Below are positions 36,294 to 45,714 of a stretch of 64,000 bases of DNA, one piece after another. A program made the position numbers and the translations under genes. This DNA comes from Pseudomonas fluorescens Q2-87 (lineage in GTDB: Bacteria > Pseudomonadota > Gammaproteobacteria > Pseudomonadales > Pseudomonadaceae). Location of the stretch: positions 4,592,556 through 4,656,555 of the forward strand of contig NZ_CM001558.1 of the NCBI RefSeq assembly GCF_000281895.1, given 5' to 3'. The notes under the pieces are model-generated. The model did not search any database and was not told the origin of the DNA. It saw only the letters and a program-made list of their open reading frames with translations. How positions within the stretch are numbered: the stretch's first letter is position 1; every line of letters begins with the position of its first letter.

Positions 36294-38585
36294 ATGAAGA
36301 AGCTGTGTTTGCTGGGCCTGTTTGTCACCTTGGCCAGTCAATCCGTATTTGCCGACAACCTGCCAGCCCCCATGGAGAACAAGGACGCGTTCATCAGCAA
36401 CCTGATGAAGCAGATGACCCTCGAGGAAAAGATCGGCCAGTTGCGCCTGATCAGCATCGGCCCGGAAATGCCCCGGGAGCTGATCCGCAAGGAAATCGCC
36501 GCCGGTAACATCGGCGGCACCTTCAACTCCATCACTCGCGCGGAAAACCGTCCGATGCAGGACGCGGCGATGCGCAGCCGGTTGAAGATCCCGATGTTCT
36601 TCGCCTATGACGTGATCCACGGCCACCGCACGATTTTCCCGATTCCCCTGGCCCTGGCCTCGAGCTGGGACATGGACGCCATCTACCACTCCGGCCGTAT
36701 CGCCGCCCAGGAAGCCGCGGCCGACAGCCTGGACATCACTTTCGCGCCGATGGTCGACATTTCCCGCGACCCACGCTGGGGGCGGACCTCCGAAGGCTTT
36801 GGCGAAGACACCTACCTGGTCTCGCGCATCGCCGGGGTGATGGTCAAGGCATTCCAGGGCAACGGCGCCAACGCGGCCGACAGCATCATGGCCAGCGTCA
36901 AGCACTTCGCCCTGTACGGCGCGGTTGAAGGCGGCCGGGACTACAACACCGTGGACATGAGTCCGCTGAAAATGTACCAGGACTACCTGCCGCCCTACCG
37001 TGCCGCCATCGACGCCGGAGCCGGCGGGGTGATGGTCGCGCTGAACTCCATCAACGGCGTGCCGGCCACTGCCAACACCTGGCTGATGAACGACCTGTTG
37101 CGCAAGGAATGGGGCTTCAAGGGCCTGGCGGTCAGCGATCATGGCGCCATCTTCGAACTGATCAAGCACGGCGTCGCCCGTGACGGTCGCGAAGCGGCGA
37201 AGCTGGCGATCAAGGCCGGCATCGACATGAGCATGAACGACTCGCTCTATGGCAAGGAGCTGCCAGGGCTGCTCAAGTCCGGCGAGATCGAGCAGAGCGA
37301 CATCGACAACGCCGTGCGCGAAGTGCTTGCGGCCAAATATGACATGGGCCTGTTCAAGGATCCGTACCTGCGCATCGGCAAGGCCGAGGAGGACCCGGCC
37401 GACACCTACGCCGAAAGCCGCCTGCACCGCGCCGATGCCCGTGACGTGGCGCGCCGCAGCCTGGTCCTGCTGGAAAACCGCAACCAGACCTTGCCCCTGG
37501 ATAAAAGCGCAAGAATTGCCCTGGTCGGCCCGCTGGCCAAGGCACCGATCGACATGATGGGCAGTTGGGCCGCCGCCGGACGTCCTGCGCAGTCGGTCAC
37601 TTTGTTCGACGGCATGACCCGCGCCCTGGGCGCCGAATCGAAACTGATCTATGCCCGTGGCGCCAACATCACCGGCGACAAGAAGGTGCTCGACTACCTC
37701 AACTTCCTCAACTTCGACGCCCCGGAAGTGGTAGACGATCCACGTCCGGCCCAAGTGCTGATCGACGAAGCGGTGAAAGCGGCCAAGGACGCCGATGTGG
37801 TGGTGGCCGCCGTGGGCGAGTCCCGTGGCATGTCCCACGAATCCTCGAGCCGCACCGAGCTGAACATTCCCGCCAGCCAGCGTGAGCTGATCAAGGCCTT
37901 GAAGGCCACCGGCAAACCGCTGGTGCTGGTGCTGATGAACGGCCGCCCATTGTCGTTGCTCGACGAGCAGCAGCAAGCCGATGCGATCCTGGAAACCTGG
38001 TTCAGCGGCACCGAAGGTGGCAACGCCATCGCGGACGTGCTGTTCGGCGACTACAATCCGTCGGGCAAGCTGCCGATCACTTTCCCACGCTCGGTGGGTC
38101 AGATTCCGACCTACTACAACCACCTGAGCATCGGCCGGCCGTTCACGCCGGGCAAGCCGGGCAACTACACCTCGCAGTACTTCGATGACACCACCGGCCC
38201 CCTCTATCCGTTCGGCTACGGCCTGAGCTACACCGAGTTCAGCCTGTCGGACATGGCCCTGTCATCCACCACCCTGAACAGGACCGGCAAGCTCGACGCC
38301 AGCGTGACGGTGGAAAACACCGGCAAGCGCGACGGCGAAACCGTGGTGCAGTTGTACATCCAGGACGTGACCGGCTCGATCATCCGTCCGCTGAAGGAAC
38401 TGAAAAACTTCCGCAAGGTGATGCTCAAGGCCGGCGAGAAGAAAGTCGTCCACTTCACCATCACCGAAGACGAGCTGAAGTTCTACAACGCCCAGCTCAA
38501 ATACGCCGCGGAGCCCGGCAAGTTCAACGTGCAGATCGGCCTGGATTCCCAGGATGTGAAGCAGCAGAGTTTTGAGTTGCTCTGA
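36294..38585 (+). CDS. bglX: Periplasmic beta-glucosidase BglX (GH3)
   Basis: The 763-residue exported enzyme hydrolyses terminal beta-glucosides. It has a signal peptide (about 1-21, ending in VFA), a GH3 N-terminal barrel with RDPRWGRTSEGFGED near 160-175, and the catalytic Asp in GLAVSDHGAI near residue 282. The GH3 C-terminal sandwich and a fibronectin-III-like domain at the end follow. Length matches E. coli BglX. The ribosome site is weak. It is monocistronic, with a REP pair after it. Confidence 0.95.
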   Translation: MKKLCLLGLFVTLASQSVFADNLPAPMENKDAFISNLMKQMTLEEKIGQLRLISIGPEMPRELIRKEIAAGNIGGTFNSITRAENRPMQDAAMRSRLKIPMFFAYDVIHGHRTIFPIPLALASSWDMDAIYHSGRIAAQEAAADSLDITFAPMVDISRDPRWGRTSEGFGEDTYLVSRIAGVMVKAFQGNGANAADSIMASVKHFALYGAVEGGRDYNTVDMSPLKMYQDYLPPYRAAIDAGAGGVMVALNSINGVPATANTWLMNDLLRKEWGFKGLAVSDHGAIFELIKHGVARDGREAAKLAIKAGIDMSMNDSLYGKELPGLLKSGEIEQSDIDNAVREVLAAKYDMGLFKDPYLRIGKAEEDPADTYAESRLHRADARDVARRSLVLLENRNQTLPLDKSARIALVGPLAKAPIDMMGSWAAAGRPAQSVTLFDGMTRALGAESKLIYARGANITGDKKVLDYLNFLNFDAPEVVDDPRPAQVLIDEAVKAAKDADVVVAAVGESRGMSHESSSRTELNIPASQRELIKALKATGKPLVLVLMNGRPLSLLDEQQQADAILETWFSGTEGGNAIADVLFGDYNPSGKLPITFPRSVGQIPTYYNHLSIGRPFTPGKPGNYTSQYFDDTTGPLYPFGYGLSYTEFSLSDMALSSTTLNRTGKLDASVTVENTGKRDGETVVQLYIQDVTGSIIRPLKELKNFRKVMLKAGEKKVVHFTITEDELKFYNAQLKYAAEPGKFNVQIGLDSQDVKQQSFELL

Positions 38586-38607
38586 CCCTCGAACGCCACA
38601 AAAACCA

Positions 38608-38699
38608 GTGTGGGAGCGGGCTTGCTCGCGAAAGCGGTTTAACAATCAACAGAGATGTTGACTGCTATGGCCCCTTCGCGAGCAAGCCCGCTCCCACAT
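38608..38699. repeat. REP pair (BIME)
   Basis: The halves TGTGGGAGCGGGCTTGCTCG and GCGAGCAAGCCCGCTCCCAC face each other around about 45 bases in the convergent bglX/clsB gap. Confidence 0.9.
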
Positions 38700-38727
38700 A
38701 GGGTTCCAGTGTTTTCAAGGATTGTGC

Positions 38728-39885
38728 TTAGCCCCGCCGATCCAGCAGATTCACCACCAACCGATCCACCCACCCCCACAACCGCTGCTTGACCCGCTTC
38801 CACAGCGGCCGACGCTGCCAGGCGTCGAGGCTGACTTGTTGGCTCTGGGCGAAGTCCCGTTCAAAACTGGCCGCTACGGCATTGCTGAGCCCTGAATCCA
38901 GGGCTTCGAGATTGGCTTCCAGGTTGAAACGCAGGTTCCAGTGGTCGAAATTGCACGAGCCAATGCTGACCCAGTCGTCCACCAGCACCATTTTCAGGTG
39001 CAGGAAACATGGCTGGTATTCGAATATTTTCACCCCGGCCTTGAGCAGCCTTGGGTAATAACGGTGCCCGGCGTAGCGCACGGACGGGTGATCGGTGCGC
39101 GGGCCGGTCAGCAGCAGGCGCACGTCGATGCCCCGGGCGGCGGCCTTGCGCAAGGAACGACGGACGTTCCAGGTCGGCAGGAAATACGGCGTCGCCATCC
39201 AGATGCGTTTCTGCCCGCTGTTCAATGCCCGGGACAATGATTGCAGGATATCGCGATGCTGACGGGCGTCGGCATACGCCACCCGCCCCATGCCCTCGCC
39301 CATCGGCGGGACACGAGGCAGGCGTGGCAGGCCGAAGTTGGACGCCGGCTTCCAGGCTCGCCGATGACGGTTGGCCAGCCATTGGCGGTCGAACAGCAAC
39401 TGCCAGTCGAGCACCAGCGGGCCGACGATTTCCACCATCACTTCGTGCCAATCGCTGCGGTCGTCGAGGGGGTTCCAGAATTCATCGGTCACCCCGGTGC
39501 CGCCGACCACGGCCAGGCGCTGGTCCACCAACAACAGCTTGCGGTGATCTCGGTAGAGGTTGCGCACCCAGCGGCGCCAGCTCAAGCGATTGTAGAACCG
39601 CAGCTCCACGCCGGCCGTCGTCAGGCGATTGCGCAGGCCAAGGGTAAACGCCAGGCTGCCATAGTCATCGAACAGGCAACGCACGCGCACGCCGCGCTCG
39701 GCGGCCTGGACCAGCGCCTGGACCATCGCCTCGGCGCAGGCCCCCGCTTCCACCAGGTACAGCTCCAGCTCCACCTGTTCCTGGGCGCGGGCAATTTCCA
39801 CCAGCATGCGCGGGAAGAACTGCGGGCCGTCGATCAACAGCTCGAAGCGGTTGCCTTTACGCCACGGAAATACCGGCCCGTTCAT
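38728..39885 (-). CDS. clsB: Cardiolipin synthase B
   Basis: The 385-residue phospholipase-D-type enzyme makes cardiolipin or related phospholipids at the inner membrane. Two HKD motifs are visible: HRKLLLVD (near 114-121) and HLKMVLVD (near 294-301). Each is followed by the G-[GS]-x-N/T segment. There is no N-terminal membrane anchor, as in ClsB and unlike ClsA. It follows the yceI-family gene by one base, so the two form an operon. Confidence 0.9.
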   Translation of the reverse strand: MNGPVFPWRKGNRFELLIDGPQFFPRMLVEIARAQEQVELELYLVEAGACAEAMVQALVQAAERGVRVRCLFDDYGSLAFTLGLRNRLTTAGVELRFYNRLSWRRWVRNLYRDHRKLLLVDQRLAVVGGTGVTDEFWNPLDDRSDWHEVMVEIVGPLVLDWQLLFDRQWLANRHRRAWKPASNFGLPRLPRVPPMGEGMGRVAYADARQHRDILQSLSRALNSGQKRIWMATPYFLPTWNVRRSLRKAAARGIDVRLLLTGPRTDHPSVRYAGHRYYPRLLKAGVKIFEYQPCFLHLKMVLVDDWVSIGSCNFDHWNLRFNLEANLEALDSGLSNAVAASFERDFAQSQQVSLDAWQRRPLWKRVKQRLWGWVDRLVVNLLDRRG

Positions 39886-39886
39886 G

Positions 39887-40477
39887 TCAGCGCGCCGTGA
39901 AAATCAGCACCGCATTCACCGGCACCGACAGACTGATGGCCGACAAACCGGCCATGTTTTGCAGTTTTTCCAAACCCGGCGCCAAGTCGAAATCCTCCGC
40001 GTTGAGTACCACCGGTTCCAGGGTCACCACCTGGAAGCGTCGTTCATCCAGGCGTGTCGCCAACAGTTCGACGTTGTACTCATGTTGCTTGCCGTGCAGG
40101 TTCACCGTCAGCGGCAGGCGCAATTCCAACTGCGCACCGTTGGCCAGATCCTGGATCGGCGCCAAGTCGATCTGCGCGGTGACGGTGGCTTCGGCAAATT
40201 GCTTGATCTCGAACAGCTCGGCCCGCATGCGCTCGTCCCGCAGGGGAATGCCGCTGTTGATGGAGTCCAGCTCCACTTCCAGGCGCGCCAGGCCATCGGG
40301 CTGGACCTGGCCATGCAGCACCAGGAAACGTTGGACTTCGGAGACATTGCCGTTTTTGCTGCTGATGAACGACAACCGCGACGACTCGCCGTCCAGGTAC
40401 CAATCGGCCTGCGCCGGCAGCGCGGCGCAAGTCAGCAGCAAGGCCGCGACAGCGTGGGAAAACAACCGCTTGAACAT
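39887..40477 (-). CDS. YceI family periplasmic protein
   Basis: The 196-residue protein has a signal peptide (cleavage after L-P-A-Q-A, about residue 24). The lipocalin-like YceI domain begins WYLDGESSRLSFISSKNG, a fold that binds isoprenoid-type molecules. The frame continues upstream through a REP element, but the M-F-K-R start at 40477 has the proper signal peptide. It is co-transcribed with clsB. Confidence 0.9.
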   Translation of the reverse strand: MFKRLFSHAVAALLLTCAALPAQADWYLDGESSRLSFISSKNGNVSEVQRFLVLHGQVQPDGLARLEVELDSINSGIPLRDERMRAELFEIKQFAEATVTAQIDLAPIQDLANGAQLELRLPLTVNLHGKQHEYNVELLATRLDERRFQVVTLEPVVLNAEDFDLAPGLEKLQNMAGLSAISLSVPVNAVLIFTAR

Positions 40478-40576
40478 ACACACTCGGGGGGCAGATAAAC
40501 CTGTGGCGAACCTTAACCGGGCCGAGGGCGCTTGCAAACTGTCTGTTGTCACAATGGCCCTGCTTACCACATACCC

Positions 40577-40684
40577 CCGTGGCGAGGGAGCTTGCTCCCG
40601 CTGGGCTGCAGCCCCAAGATCGCGGCGGATTAAAGAATCTGCGAGCGCTGCGCACTCGAGCGGGAGCAAGCTCCCTCGCCACAA
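40577..40684. repeat. REP pair, GTGGCGAGGGAGC type
   Basis: CGTGGCGAGGGAGCTTGCTC and the inverted GAGCAAGCTCCCTCGCCACA enclose about 55 bases upstream of the YceI gene. Confidence 0.9.
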
Positions 40685-40703
40685 GAGCTGCGCAGTTTGA
40701 AAA

Positions 40704-41012
40704 TCATTCCAACCGACACCCCTGCCGCGCTCCCACCCACCGTGCACTGTGGCTGCGCCCCAACCCACTGACGGTGACGCGTTTGGCTTCAACCGTCTCG
40801 AGAAATTCACTGATCGGCACTGCCTGTTTCACGTAGCCACGACAGTAGTCCGCCGGTTGCTCCATTACATAGCGACACGAGCAATATTCCTTGGCGGTGT
40901 AGGCACTGATGATGTCGGGAAAGGCCCGTAGCGCCACCCGCTCAAGCCAGACCCACCCCAACAGGGCAACGAGCAGCACCGACACCAGCGCGAGCAGCCA
41001 CTTGCGCCTCAT
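40704..41012 (-). CDS. Small membrane-anchored Cys-containing protein (amidase-associated type)
   Basis: The 102-residue protein has one N-terminal membrane helix (about 5-24). A short exported domain with C-S-C and a later Cys (AKEYCSCRYVM... ADYCRGYV) suggests disulfides or metal binding. The start overlaps the stop of the serine hydrolase gene in an ATGA arrangement, so the two are coupled and perhaps act together in the envelope. No named family is recognised. Confidence 0.7.
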   Translation of the reverse strand: MRRKWLLALVSVLLVALLGWVWLERVALRAFPDIISAYTAKEYCSCRYVMEQPADYCRGYVKQAVPISEFLETVEAKRVTVSGLGRSHSARWVGARQGCRLE

Positions 41013-42103
41013 CGCCGCACCTGCCCGGCGAAAGCCGCCATGACTCGCTTGAGCAGTTCGTTGTGGCGGTAGCGGCCGTCGCGGTCGTCGCCGTAACGCA
41101 CGATCACCAGTTTGGCGCTGGGGATGATGTACAACGCCTGGCCCCAATGACCCAGCGCGGCGAAGGTATCCTCCGGCGCATCGGGCCATGGGTGGATGGC
41201 CGGGTCAGCTGCGCGATTGAGCCACCAATGGCCGCCCGGCACGGCTTCGTCCTGGCCGGCCTGGAAATGCACGAAAGGCTCGCGGTTGAACGCGACCCAG
41301 GCCTTGGGGATCAGCTGCCGCTCGCCCCAGCGGCCGTCCCGCTGCATCAACAGCCCTACACGCGCCAGGTCTCGCGCCGTGAGGTAGGCGTAGGAAGAAC
41401 CGACGAACGTGCCGCGGGCATCGGTTTCCCACGTGGCGTGACGAATGGCCAGGGGTTCGAACAGCGCCGTCCAGGGGTAATCGGGATAGCGCACCGGGCC
41501 GACGATGGTCTTCAGAGCTGCCGCCAACAGGTTGCTGTCGCCACTGGAATAACGGAACACCTGTCCCGGCGGGCCGAAGCTTTCATGCTGCGCGGTAAAC
41601 GCCGCCATGTCGCGCCGTCCCCGGGTATACAGCATCGCCACCACCGAGGAGTTGAGCGGCGCGTATTCGTAGTCTTCCTGCCAATCCAGGCCCGAGGCCC
41701 AGTGGAACAGATCGGCCAGGGTCATGTCCGGGTGCTTTTCCAACGCTGGGTAGTAACGCACGACCGGATCTTGCAGGCCGAACAGCTGTTCACCGTAGGC
41801 CGCACCGAACACCGTCGCCAGCAGGCTTTTGCTGATGGACCAGGTCAGGTGTGGGGTCTCGGCGCTGGTCGGTCCAGCGTAGCGCTCGTAGACCAGCCGA
41901 CCGTCCTGGATCACCAGCAGCGCGTCGGTGCGGATGCCTTGGCGGGTGGCGTCGTCCCGGGGGGCGAAGGCGTAACTCTCCAAGGCCTCGATGGCCGCGC
42001 CGCTGGGGGTCGGGCCGGTTGGCCATTGCTCACCGGGCCAGTCTTCGGCATGGGTATTGAGGGTGAATATCAGGAGCGGGATCAGGAACCAGCCTTTGAG
42101 CAT
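41009..42103 (-). CDS. Serine hydrolase, class C beta-lactamase-like
   Basis: The 364-residue exported enzyme has a signal peptide (about 1-19) and the beta-lactamase/penicillin-binding fold. The active-site SxxK is S-I-S-K in WSISKSLLATVF and the second motif is Y-S-S-G-D-S-N. It is more likely an esterase or peptidase than a true AmpC, judging by its divergent spacing and small-protein partner. An earlier frame start lies in a REP element and is rejected. The 102-residue gene follows with ATGA overlap. Confidence 0.85.
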   Translation of the reverse strand: MLKGWFLIPLLIFTLNTHAEDWPGEQWPTGPTPSGAAIEALESYAFAPRDDATRQGIRTDALLVIQDGRLVYERYAGPTSAETPHLTWSISKSLLATVFGAAYGEQLFGLQDPVVRYYPALEKHPDMTLADLFHWASGLDWQEDYEYAPLNSSVVAMLYTRGRRDMAAFTAQHESFGPPGQVFRYSSGDSNLLAAALKTIVGPVRYPDYPWTALFEPLAIRHATWETDARGTFVGSSYAYLTARDLARVGLLMQRDGRWGERQLIPKAWVAFNREPFVHFQAGQDEAVPGGHWWLNRAADPAIHPWPDAPEDTFAALGHWGQALYIIPSAKLVIVRYGDDRDGRYRHNELLKRVMAAFAGQVRR

Positions 42104-42180
42104 GTTCGCAGGGCTCGGTGGATTGAACCTGCTGAGCCTAGCCAAGCTTGATGACAGTTTTGCGTTGTATGAGGTTTGAC

Positions 42181-42270
42181 TGTGGGAGCGAGCCTGCTCG
42201 CGATAGCGGTGTGTCAGTGCGCTGACGTGTGACTGGTCCGGCGCTATCGCGAGCAGGCTCGCTCCCACAA
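42181..42270. repeat. REP pair (BIME)
   Basis: TGTGGGAGCGAGCCTGCTCG and the inverted CGAGCAGGCTCGCTCCCACA enclose about 45 bases between the serine hydrolase and the acyl-CoA dehydrogenase-like gene. Confidence 0.9.
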
Positions 42271-42291
42271 GGGTTTGTCGTCAGTAGGCCG

Positions 42292-43164
42292 TTATCCCAG
42301 CGCCTTGGCCAACCGCTTGGCCCGCGCCCCGGCCGCCATGTCCATCACCGTTCTATCCCGCGCCCACATCTCGCGCCACGACGCAGGCCCTACCGCCAGT
42401 GCGGCATTGAGTTCGTCATCAAGCCCTTGGAACTGAGCGAACAAGCCGCCCAACAGCACATGCCCGGCCGCGCTGGAGGGGTTGTGGCGGCTGACTTCTG
42501 CGCAACCGGCCAGCAGCGCCAGCAGGCGCAACTGCAAGGCCTGGGGCCAGTCGCATTCCTGCCCCACGCCGTACAACCAGGCGCTCATGGCACTGAGCAC
42601 GTATAGGTCTTCCAGGGTGCGGAACGGTTTGACGTAGGCGTCCCAACCGTCGCCGGCCAACAACTCGCACAGTGCGCCGTCGAGCAGCACGCGGCCATGG
42701 CTGATGTCTGGCATCAGGGCGATGGTGGGAAGTTTTTCCAGGGTCACGCCGGGCTCGCCGGGAAAGACCACCGCCAGGCTCAGCCGTGGCGTTTCACCGG
42801 GTGCTTCGCTGCGAGCGGCGATCAGCAGCCATTCGGCGGCGTCGCCGGCAGTGACGAAATCCTTGCGCCCGCTCAGGCGCAAGTCGCTGAGGCGGGTCTG
42901 CATGTCTGCCGGGCGCAGGCTGCGCCGTTCGGTGGCACACAAGGCGCCCAGGCTCTGCGGCGCGCTTGGCCAAAGCACCCGCAACGCCGCTTGGTAGCCC
43001 ACCAGGAAAGCCAGGCCCGGCGTCGCCATCAATCGCGCGCCGGCCACCGCCAGTTCAAACGGCATCACCGGCCCCAGGCGTTGCAACAACGCGGCATAAC
43101 CTTCGGCCAGGTCCGGATGGGCGGGCAGGCGCTCGCCGCGTTCGATCAGGGTTTGCCAAGGCAT
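42292..43164 (-). CDS. Acyl-CoA dehydrogenase-like protein, short form
   Basis: This 290-residue protein resembles the middle and C-terminal parts of acyl-CoA dehydrogenases (segments like 'LSGRKDFVTAGDAAEWLL' and 'MSAWLYGVGQEC'). It is 80-100 residues shorter than the usual enzymes, and I cannot find the catalytic Glu region. It may bind a cofactor or act as a non-enzymatic relative. It is divergent from olsB, 145 bases away. Confidence 0.6.
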   Translation of the reverse strand: MPWQTLIERGERLPAHPDLAEGYAALLQRLGPVMPFELAVAGARLMATPGLAFLVGYQAALRVLWPSAPQSLGALCATERRSLRPADMQTRLSDLRLSGRKDFVTAGDAAEWLLIAARSEAPGETPRLSLAVVFPGEPGVTLEKLPTIALMPDISHGRVLLDGALCELLAGDGWDAYVKPFRTLEDLYVLSAMSAWLYGVGQECDWPQALQLRLLALLAGCAEVSRHNPSSAAGHVLLGGLFAQFQGLDDELNAALAVGPASWREMWARDRTVMDMAAGARAKRLAKALG

Positions 43165-43309
43165 GAAGGGGCCTCCTGAGGGCTGTCATATAAGCATCAC
43201 CAAAGCTTCATGGCGATGACACCGGGGCTACATAGCCTGACTTTGCACAACATGGCTGCATAAAGAAAGTCGATTGGCTGCAACTGAACAGCCCGCACGG
43301 AGATTCGCT

Positions 43310-44065
43310 ATGACCCAGATCGCCCGCATCAGCGACACCGGCAATGACCGCCGCCTGCAAGCCGAACGCCTGATCGGCGCCCAAGCCTTGCAAGAAGCCC
43401 AGGCCCTGCGCTTCAACGTCTTCAGTGGCGAATTCAACGCCAAGCTCAAGGGCGCGGAAATGGGTCTGGACATGGATGACTACGATGTTCACTGCGCCCA
43501 CATCGGCGTTCGCGACCTGAACACCGGCCGCCTCGTGGCGACCACCCGCCTGCTCGACCACCAGGCCGCCAGCAGCCTGGGCCGGTTCTACAGCGAAGAA
43601 GAATTCAGCCTCAACGGCCTGGTTCACCTCAAAGGGCCCATCCTGGAAATCGGCCGCACCTGCGTCGACCCGGCCTACCGCAATGGCGGCACCATCGCCG
43701 TGCTCTGGGGCGAATTGGCCGAAGTGCTGAACGAAGGCGGCTACAGCTACCTGATGGGCTGCGCGAGCATCCCGATGCAGGACGGCGGCATCCAGGCCCA
43801 GGCAATCATGCAGCGCCTGCGCGAACGCTACCTGTGCACCGAATACCTGCAAGCCGTACCGAAAAAACCGTTGCCGAGCCTGGACGTGCCGTCCAACGTC
43901 ATCGCCGAAATGCCACCCCTGCTCAAGGCCTACATGCGCCTGGGCGCGAAGATTTGCGGCGAACCGTGCTGGGATGAGGACTTCCAAGTGGCCGATGTCT
44001 TCATCCTGCTCAAGCGCGACGAACTCTGCCCGCGCTACGCCCGCCACTTCAAGGCGGCCGTGTGA
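43310..44065 (+). CDS. olsB: L-ornithine N-acyltransferase OlsB
   Basis: The 251-residue GNAT-fold enzyme adds a 3-hydroxyacyl group from ACP to ornithine, the first step of ornithine-lipid synthesis. It shows the acetyltransferase-like core '[22 protein letters not shown]' near 119-140 and the M-G-C-A-S-I segment. It overlaps the olsA start (TGATG), matching the olsBA order of P. aeruginosa. Ornithine lipids often replace phospholipids under phosphate limitation; no Pho box was identified by eye. Confidence 0.9.
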   Translation: MTQIARISDTGNDRRLQAERLIGAQALQEAQALRFNVFSGEFNAKLKGAEMGLDMDDYDVHCAHIGVRDLNTGRLVATTRLLDHQAASSLGRFYSEEEFSLNGLVHLKGPILEIGRTCVDPAYRNGGTIAVLWGELAEVLNEGGYSYLMGCASIPMQDGGIQAQAIMQRLRERYLCTEYLQAVPKKPLPSLDVPSNVIAEMPPLLKAYMRLGAKICGEPCWDEDFQVADVFILLKRDELCPRYARHFKAAV

Positions 44066-44859
44066 TGAGCCGGTTGCGGGTGTACGCGCGCATCGCGCGG
44101 GTATTGCTGGTGGTGACGCTGGGCCTGAGCATGGCCAGTGTGTTCGGGCTGTTCGAGCGCCTGGGAGTGGCCAATTCCATGGTCCGCCGCCAGCGTTGGT
44201 CACGGTTCTTCATGGCACGCTTGAGTCGCGCCCTGCCCTTCTCCGTGACGGTCCACGGCCAGTTGCCGCAACGGCCGATGCTGTGGGTCAGCAATCATGT
44301 GTCCTGGACCGATATCCCACTGTTGGGCATGCTCACGCCGTTGTCGTTCCTGTCCAAGGCCGAAGTGCGCACCTGGCCGGTGGCCGGATGGCTGGCGGCC
44401 AAGGCAGGCAGCCTGTTCATCCGCCGTGGCTCGGGCGACAGCCAGTTGATCCGCAAACAGATGAGCCGCCATTTGGAACAGGCCCATCCATTGCTGATGT
44501 TCCCCGAAGGCACCACCACCGATGGGCGTTCCTTGCGTACGTTTCATGGGCGCTTGTTGTCGGCGGCCATTGACGCCGATGTCGCCTTGCAACCCGTGGC
44601 GATCCGTTACCTGCGCAACGGCGAACCTGACTCGCTGGCGCCGTTCATTGGCGATGATGACTTGCTGTCACACCTGATGCGCTTGTTTGCCAATGACCGG
44701 GGCGACGTGCACATCCACCTGCTGCAACCCATCGCCTGCCACGGCCAGGAACGCGCGGCCCTGGCGTTCCAGGCACAACAGGCGGTGCACAAGGCGTTGT
44801 TCGGCGTGACTCCGGAGAAACAGCAGGCGCCGGTGCGGCCTGCAGCGATTGCAGCTTGA
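44065..44859 (+). CDS. olsA: Lyso-ornithine lipid O-acyltransferase OlsA
   Basis: The 264-residue PlsC-type enzyme completes ornithine lipid by acylating the hydroxyl of lyso-ornithine lipid. The HX4D catalytic motif NHVSWTD lies near 78-84 and the substrate-loop FPEGTTTDG near 150-158. An N-terminal membrane helix (about 10-28) anchors it. The stop-start overlap with olsB implies coupled translation; a GTG one codon upstream is an alternative start. A REP pair follows the stop. Confidence 0.9.
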   Translation: MSRLRVYARIARVLLVVTLGLSMASVFGLFERLGVANSMVRRQRWSRFFMARLSRALPFSVTVHGQLPQRPMLWVSNHVSWTDIPLLGMLTPLSFLSKAEVRTWPVAGWLAAKAGSLFIRRGSGDSQLIRKQMSRHLEQAHPLLMFPEGTTTDGRSLRTFHGRLLSAAIDADVALQPVAIRYLRNGEPDSLAPFIGDDDLLSHLMRLFANDRGDVHIHLLQPIACHGQERAALAFQAQQAVHKALFGVTPEKQQAPVRPAAIAA

Positions 44860-44882
44860 TCTGCAAATTTTACGAAGATCCT

Positions 44883-44974
44883 GTGTGGGAGCGGGCTTGC
44901 TCGCGAAAGCGGTTTAGCATTCAACGGAAATGTTGACTGTCCCACCGCTTTCGCGAGCAAGCCCGCTCCCACAG
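44883..44974. repeat. REP pair (BIME)
   Basis: CTGTGTGGGAGCGGGCTTGC and the inverted GCGAGCAAGCCCGCTCCCAC enclose about 45 bases in the convergent olsA/acpH gap, ending at the acpH stop codon. Confidence 0.9.
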
Positions 44975-45559
44975 TTAGATCGGTGATGTGGTTTGGTTTT
45001 GCGCAAAGTCCTGCAATTGCGGATAGAACAACCGAAAGTCTTCGCTCAACGGTTCATAAAGCCTGACCAGTTCCTCCATCGCCCCAGCCAATTCCTCCGG
45101 CCGGGACAGGCGTCGGGAAATGCCGCGCAGTACCTGCCCCAGCACCTCGAATTTCTGATAAGACCCCAGCCAGTCATTCGCCGCCATATAAGGTGCGATT
45201 TGCGCCAGCCGCCCGGGCAACTGCGCTTCGGTGCCGAGTACCTGATAGACCCGAGCGGTGAAATCCGCCAGCGGCCCTTCGTCGTATAGCGTCCAGTCCC
45301 GAGCCAGGCAATGGTCGAAAAACACGTCGAGCACGATCCCGGCATAACGCCTGCGCACCGTGGAAAAGCGCGACAGGGCGATGTCCACCAAGGGATGGCG
45401 GTCGGTGTACATGTCGATGCGTCGGTGCAAGGCAATCGCCGCCTCGATCTGCGGATCGTACAGTCCTTGCAGCGGTCCCTTGACGAAGTCGCCGTAGAGA
45501 CTGCCGAGCAATTGTTCCCGGCCAGGGCCGCCGAGGTGCAGGTGCGCGAGATAGTTCAT
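44975..45559 (-). CDS. acpH: Acyl carrier protein phosphodiesterase
   Basis: The 194-residue HD-like phosphodiesterase removes 4'-phosphopantetheine from acyl carrier protein. The N-terminus MNYLAHLHLGGPGREQLLGS and the segment 'GIVLDVFFDHCLARDW' are typical of AcpH. It is a cytosolic metal-dependent enzyme of usual length. It is divergent from the arsR-type gene; the space between holds the CGATATAGCG repeats. Confidence 0.92.
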   Translation of the reverse strand: MNYLAHLHLGGPGREQLLGSLYGDFVKGPLQGLYDPQIEAAIALHRRIDMYTDRHPLVDIALSRFSTVRRRYAGIVLDVFFDHCLARDWTLYDEGPLADFTARVYQVLGTEAQLPGRLAQIAPYMAANDWLGSYQKFEVLGQVLRGISRRLSRPEELAGAMEELVRLYEPLSEDFRLFYPQLQDFAQNQTTSPI

Positions 45560-45586
45560 GGGGCGCAGCTTAGCATCGACTTGCCC

Positions 45587-45690
45587 ATATCGTTATAACC
45601 CGATATAGCGATTCGTTTGGCATTCAGATCAAATCCATATTGGAATATCGCGAAGTAACGATTTAAGGTTCGCCTCATCGCGATATAGCG
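45587..45690. promoter_or_regulatory. Candidate ArsR-family operator, repeated CGATATAGCG
   Basis: Two exact copies of CGATATAGCG occur at 45601-45610 and 45681-45690. ATATCG at 45587-45592 pairs with CGATAT at 45601-45606, and ATATCGCGA at 45645-45653 pairs with TCGCGATAT at 45678-45686. These nested inverted repeats lie 25-128 bases before the ArsR-type start, where such a regulator would bind to control itself and the downstream MFS and xenB genes. Confidence 0.65.
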
Positions 45691-45714
45691 TTTTACTCAT
45701 TACGAGCTGCCTTC

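Noticed and set aside
36288..38123. A 611-codon minus-strand frame opposite bglX
   Set aside because: It is an antisense shadow of a clear GH3 enzyme in high-GC DNA; no ribosome site or motif.
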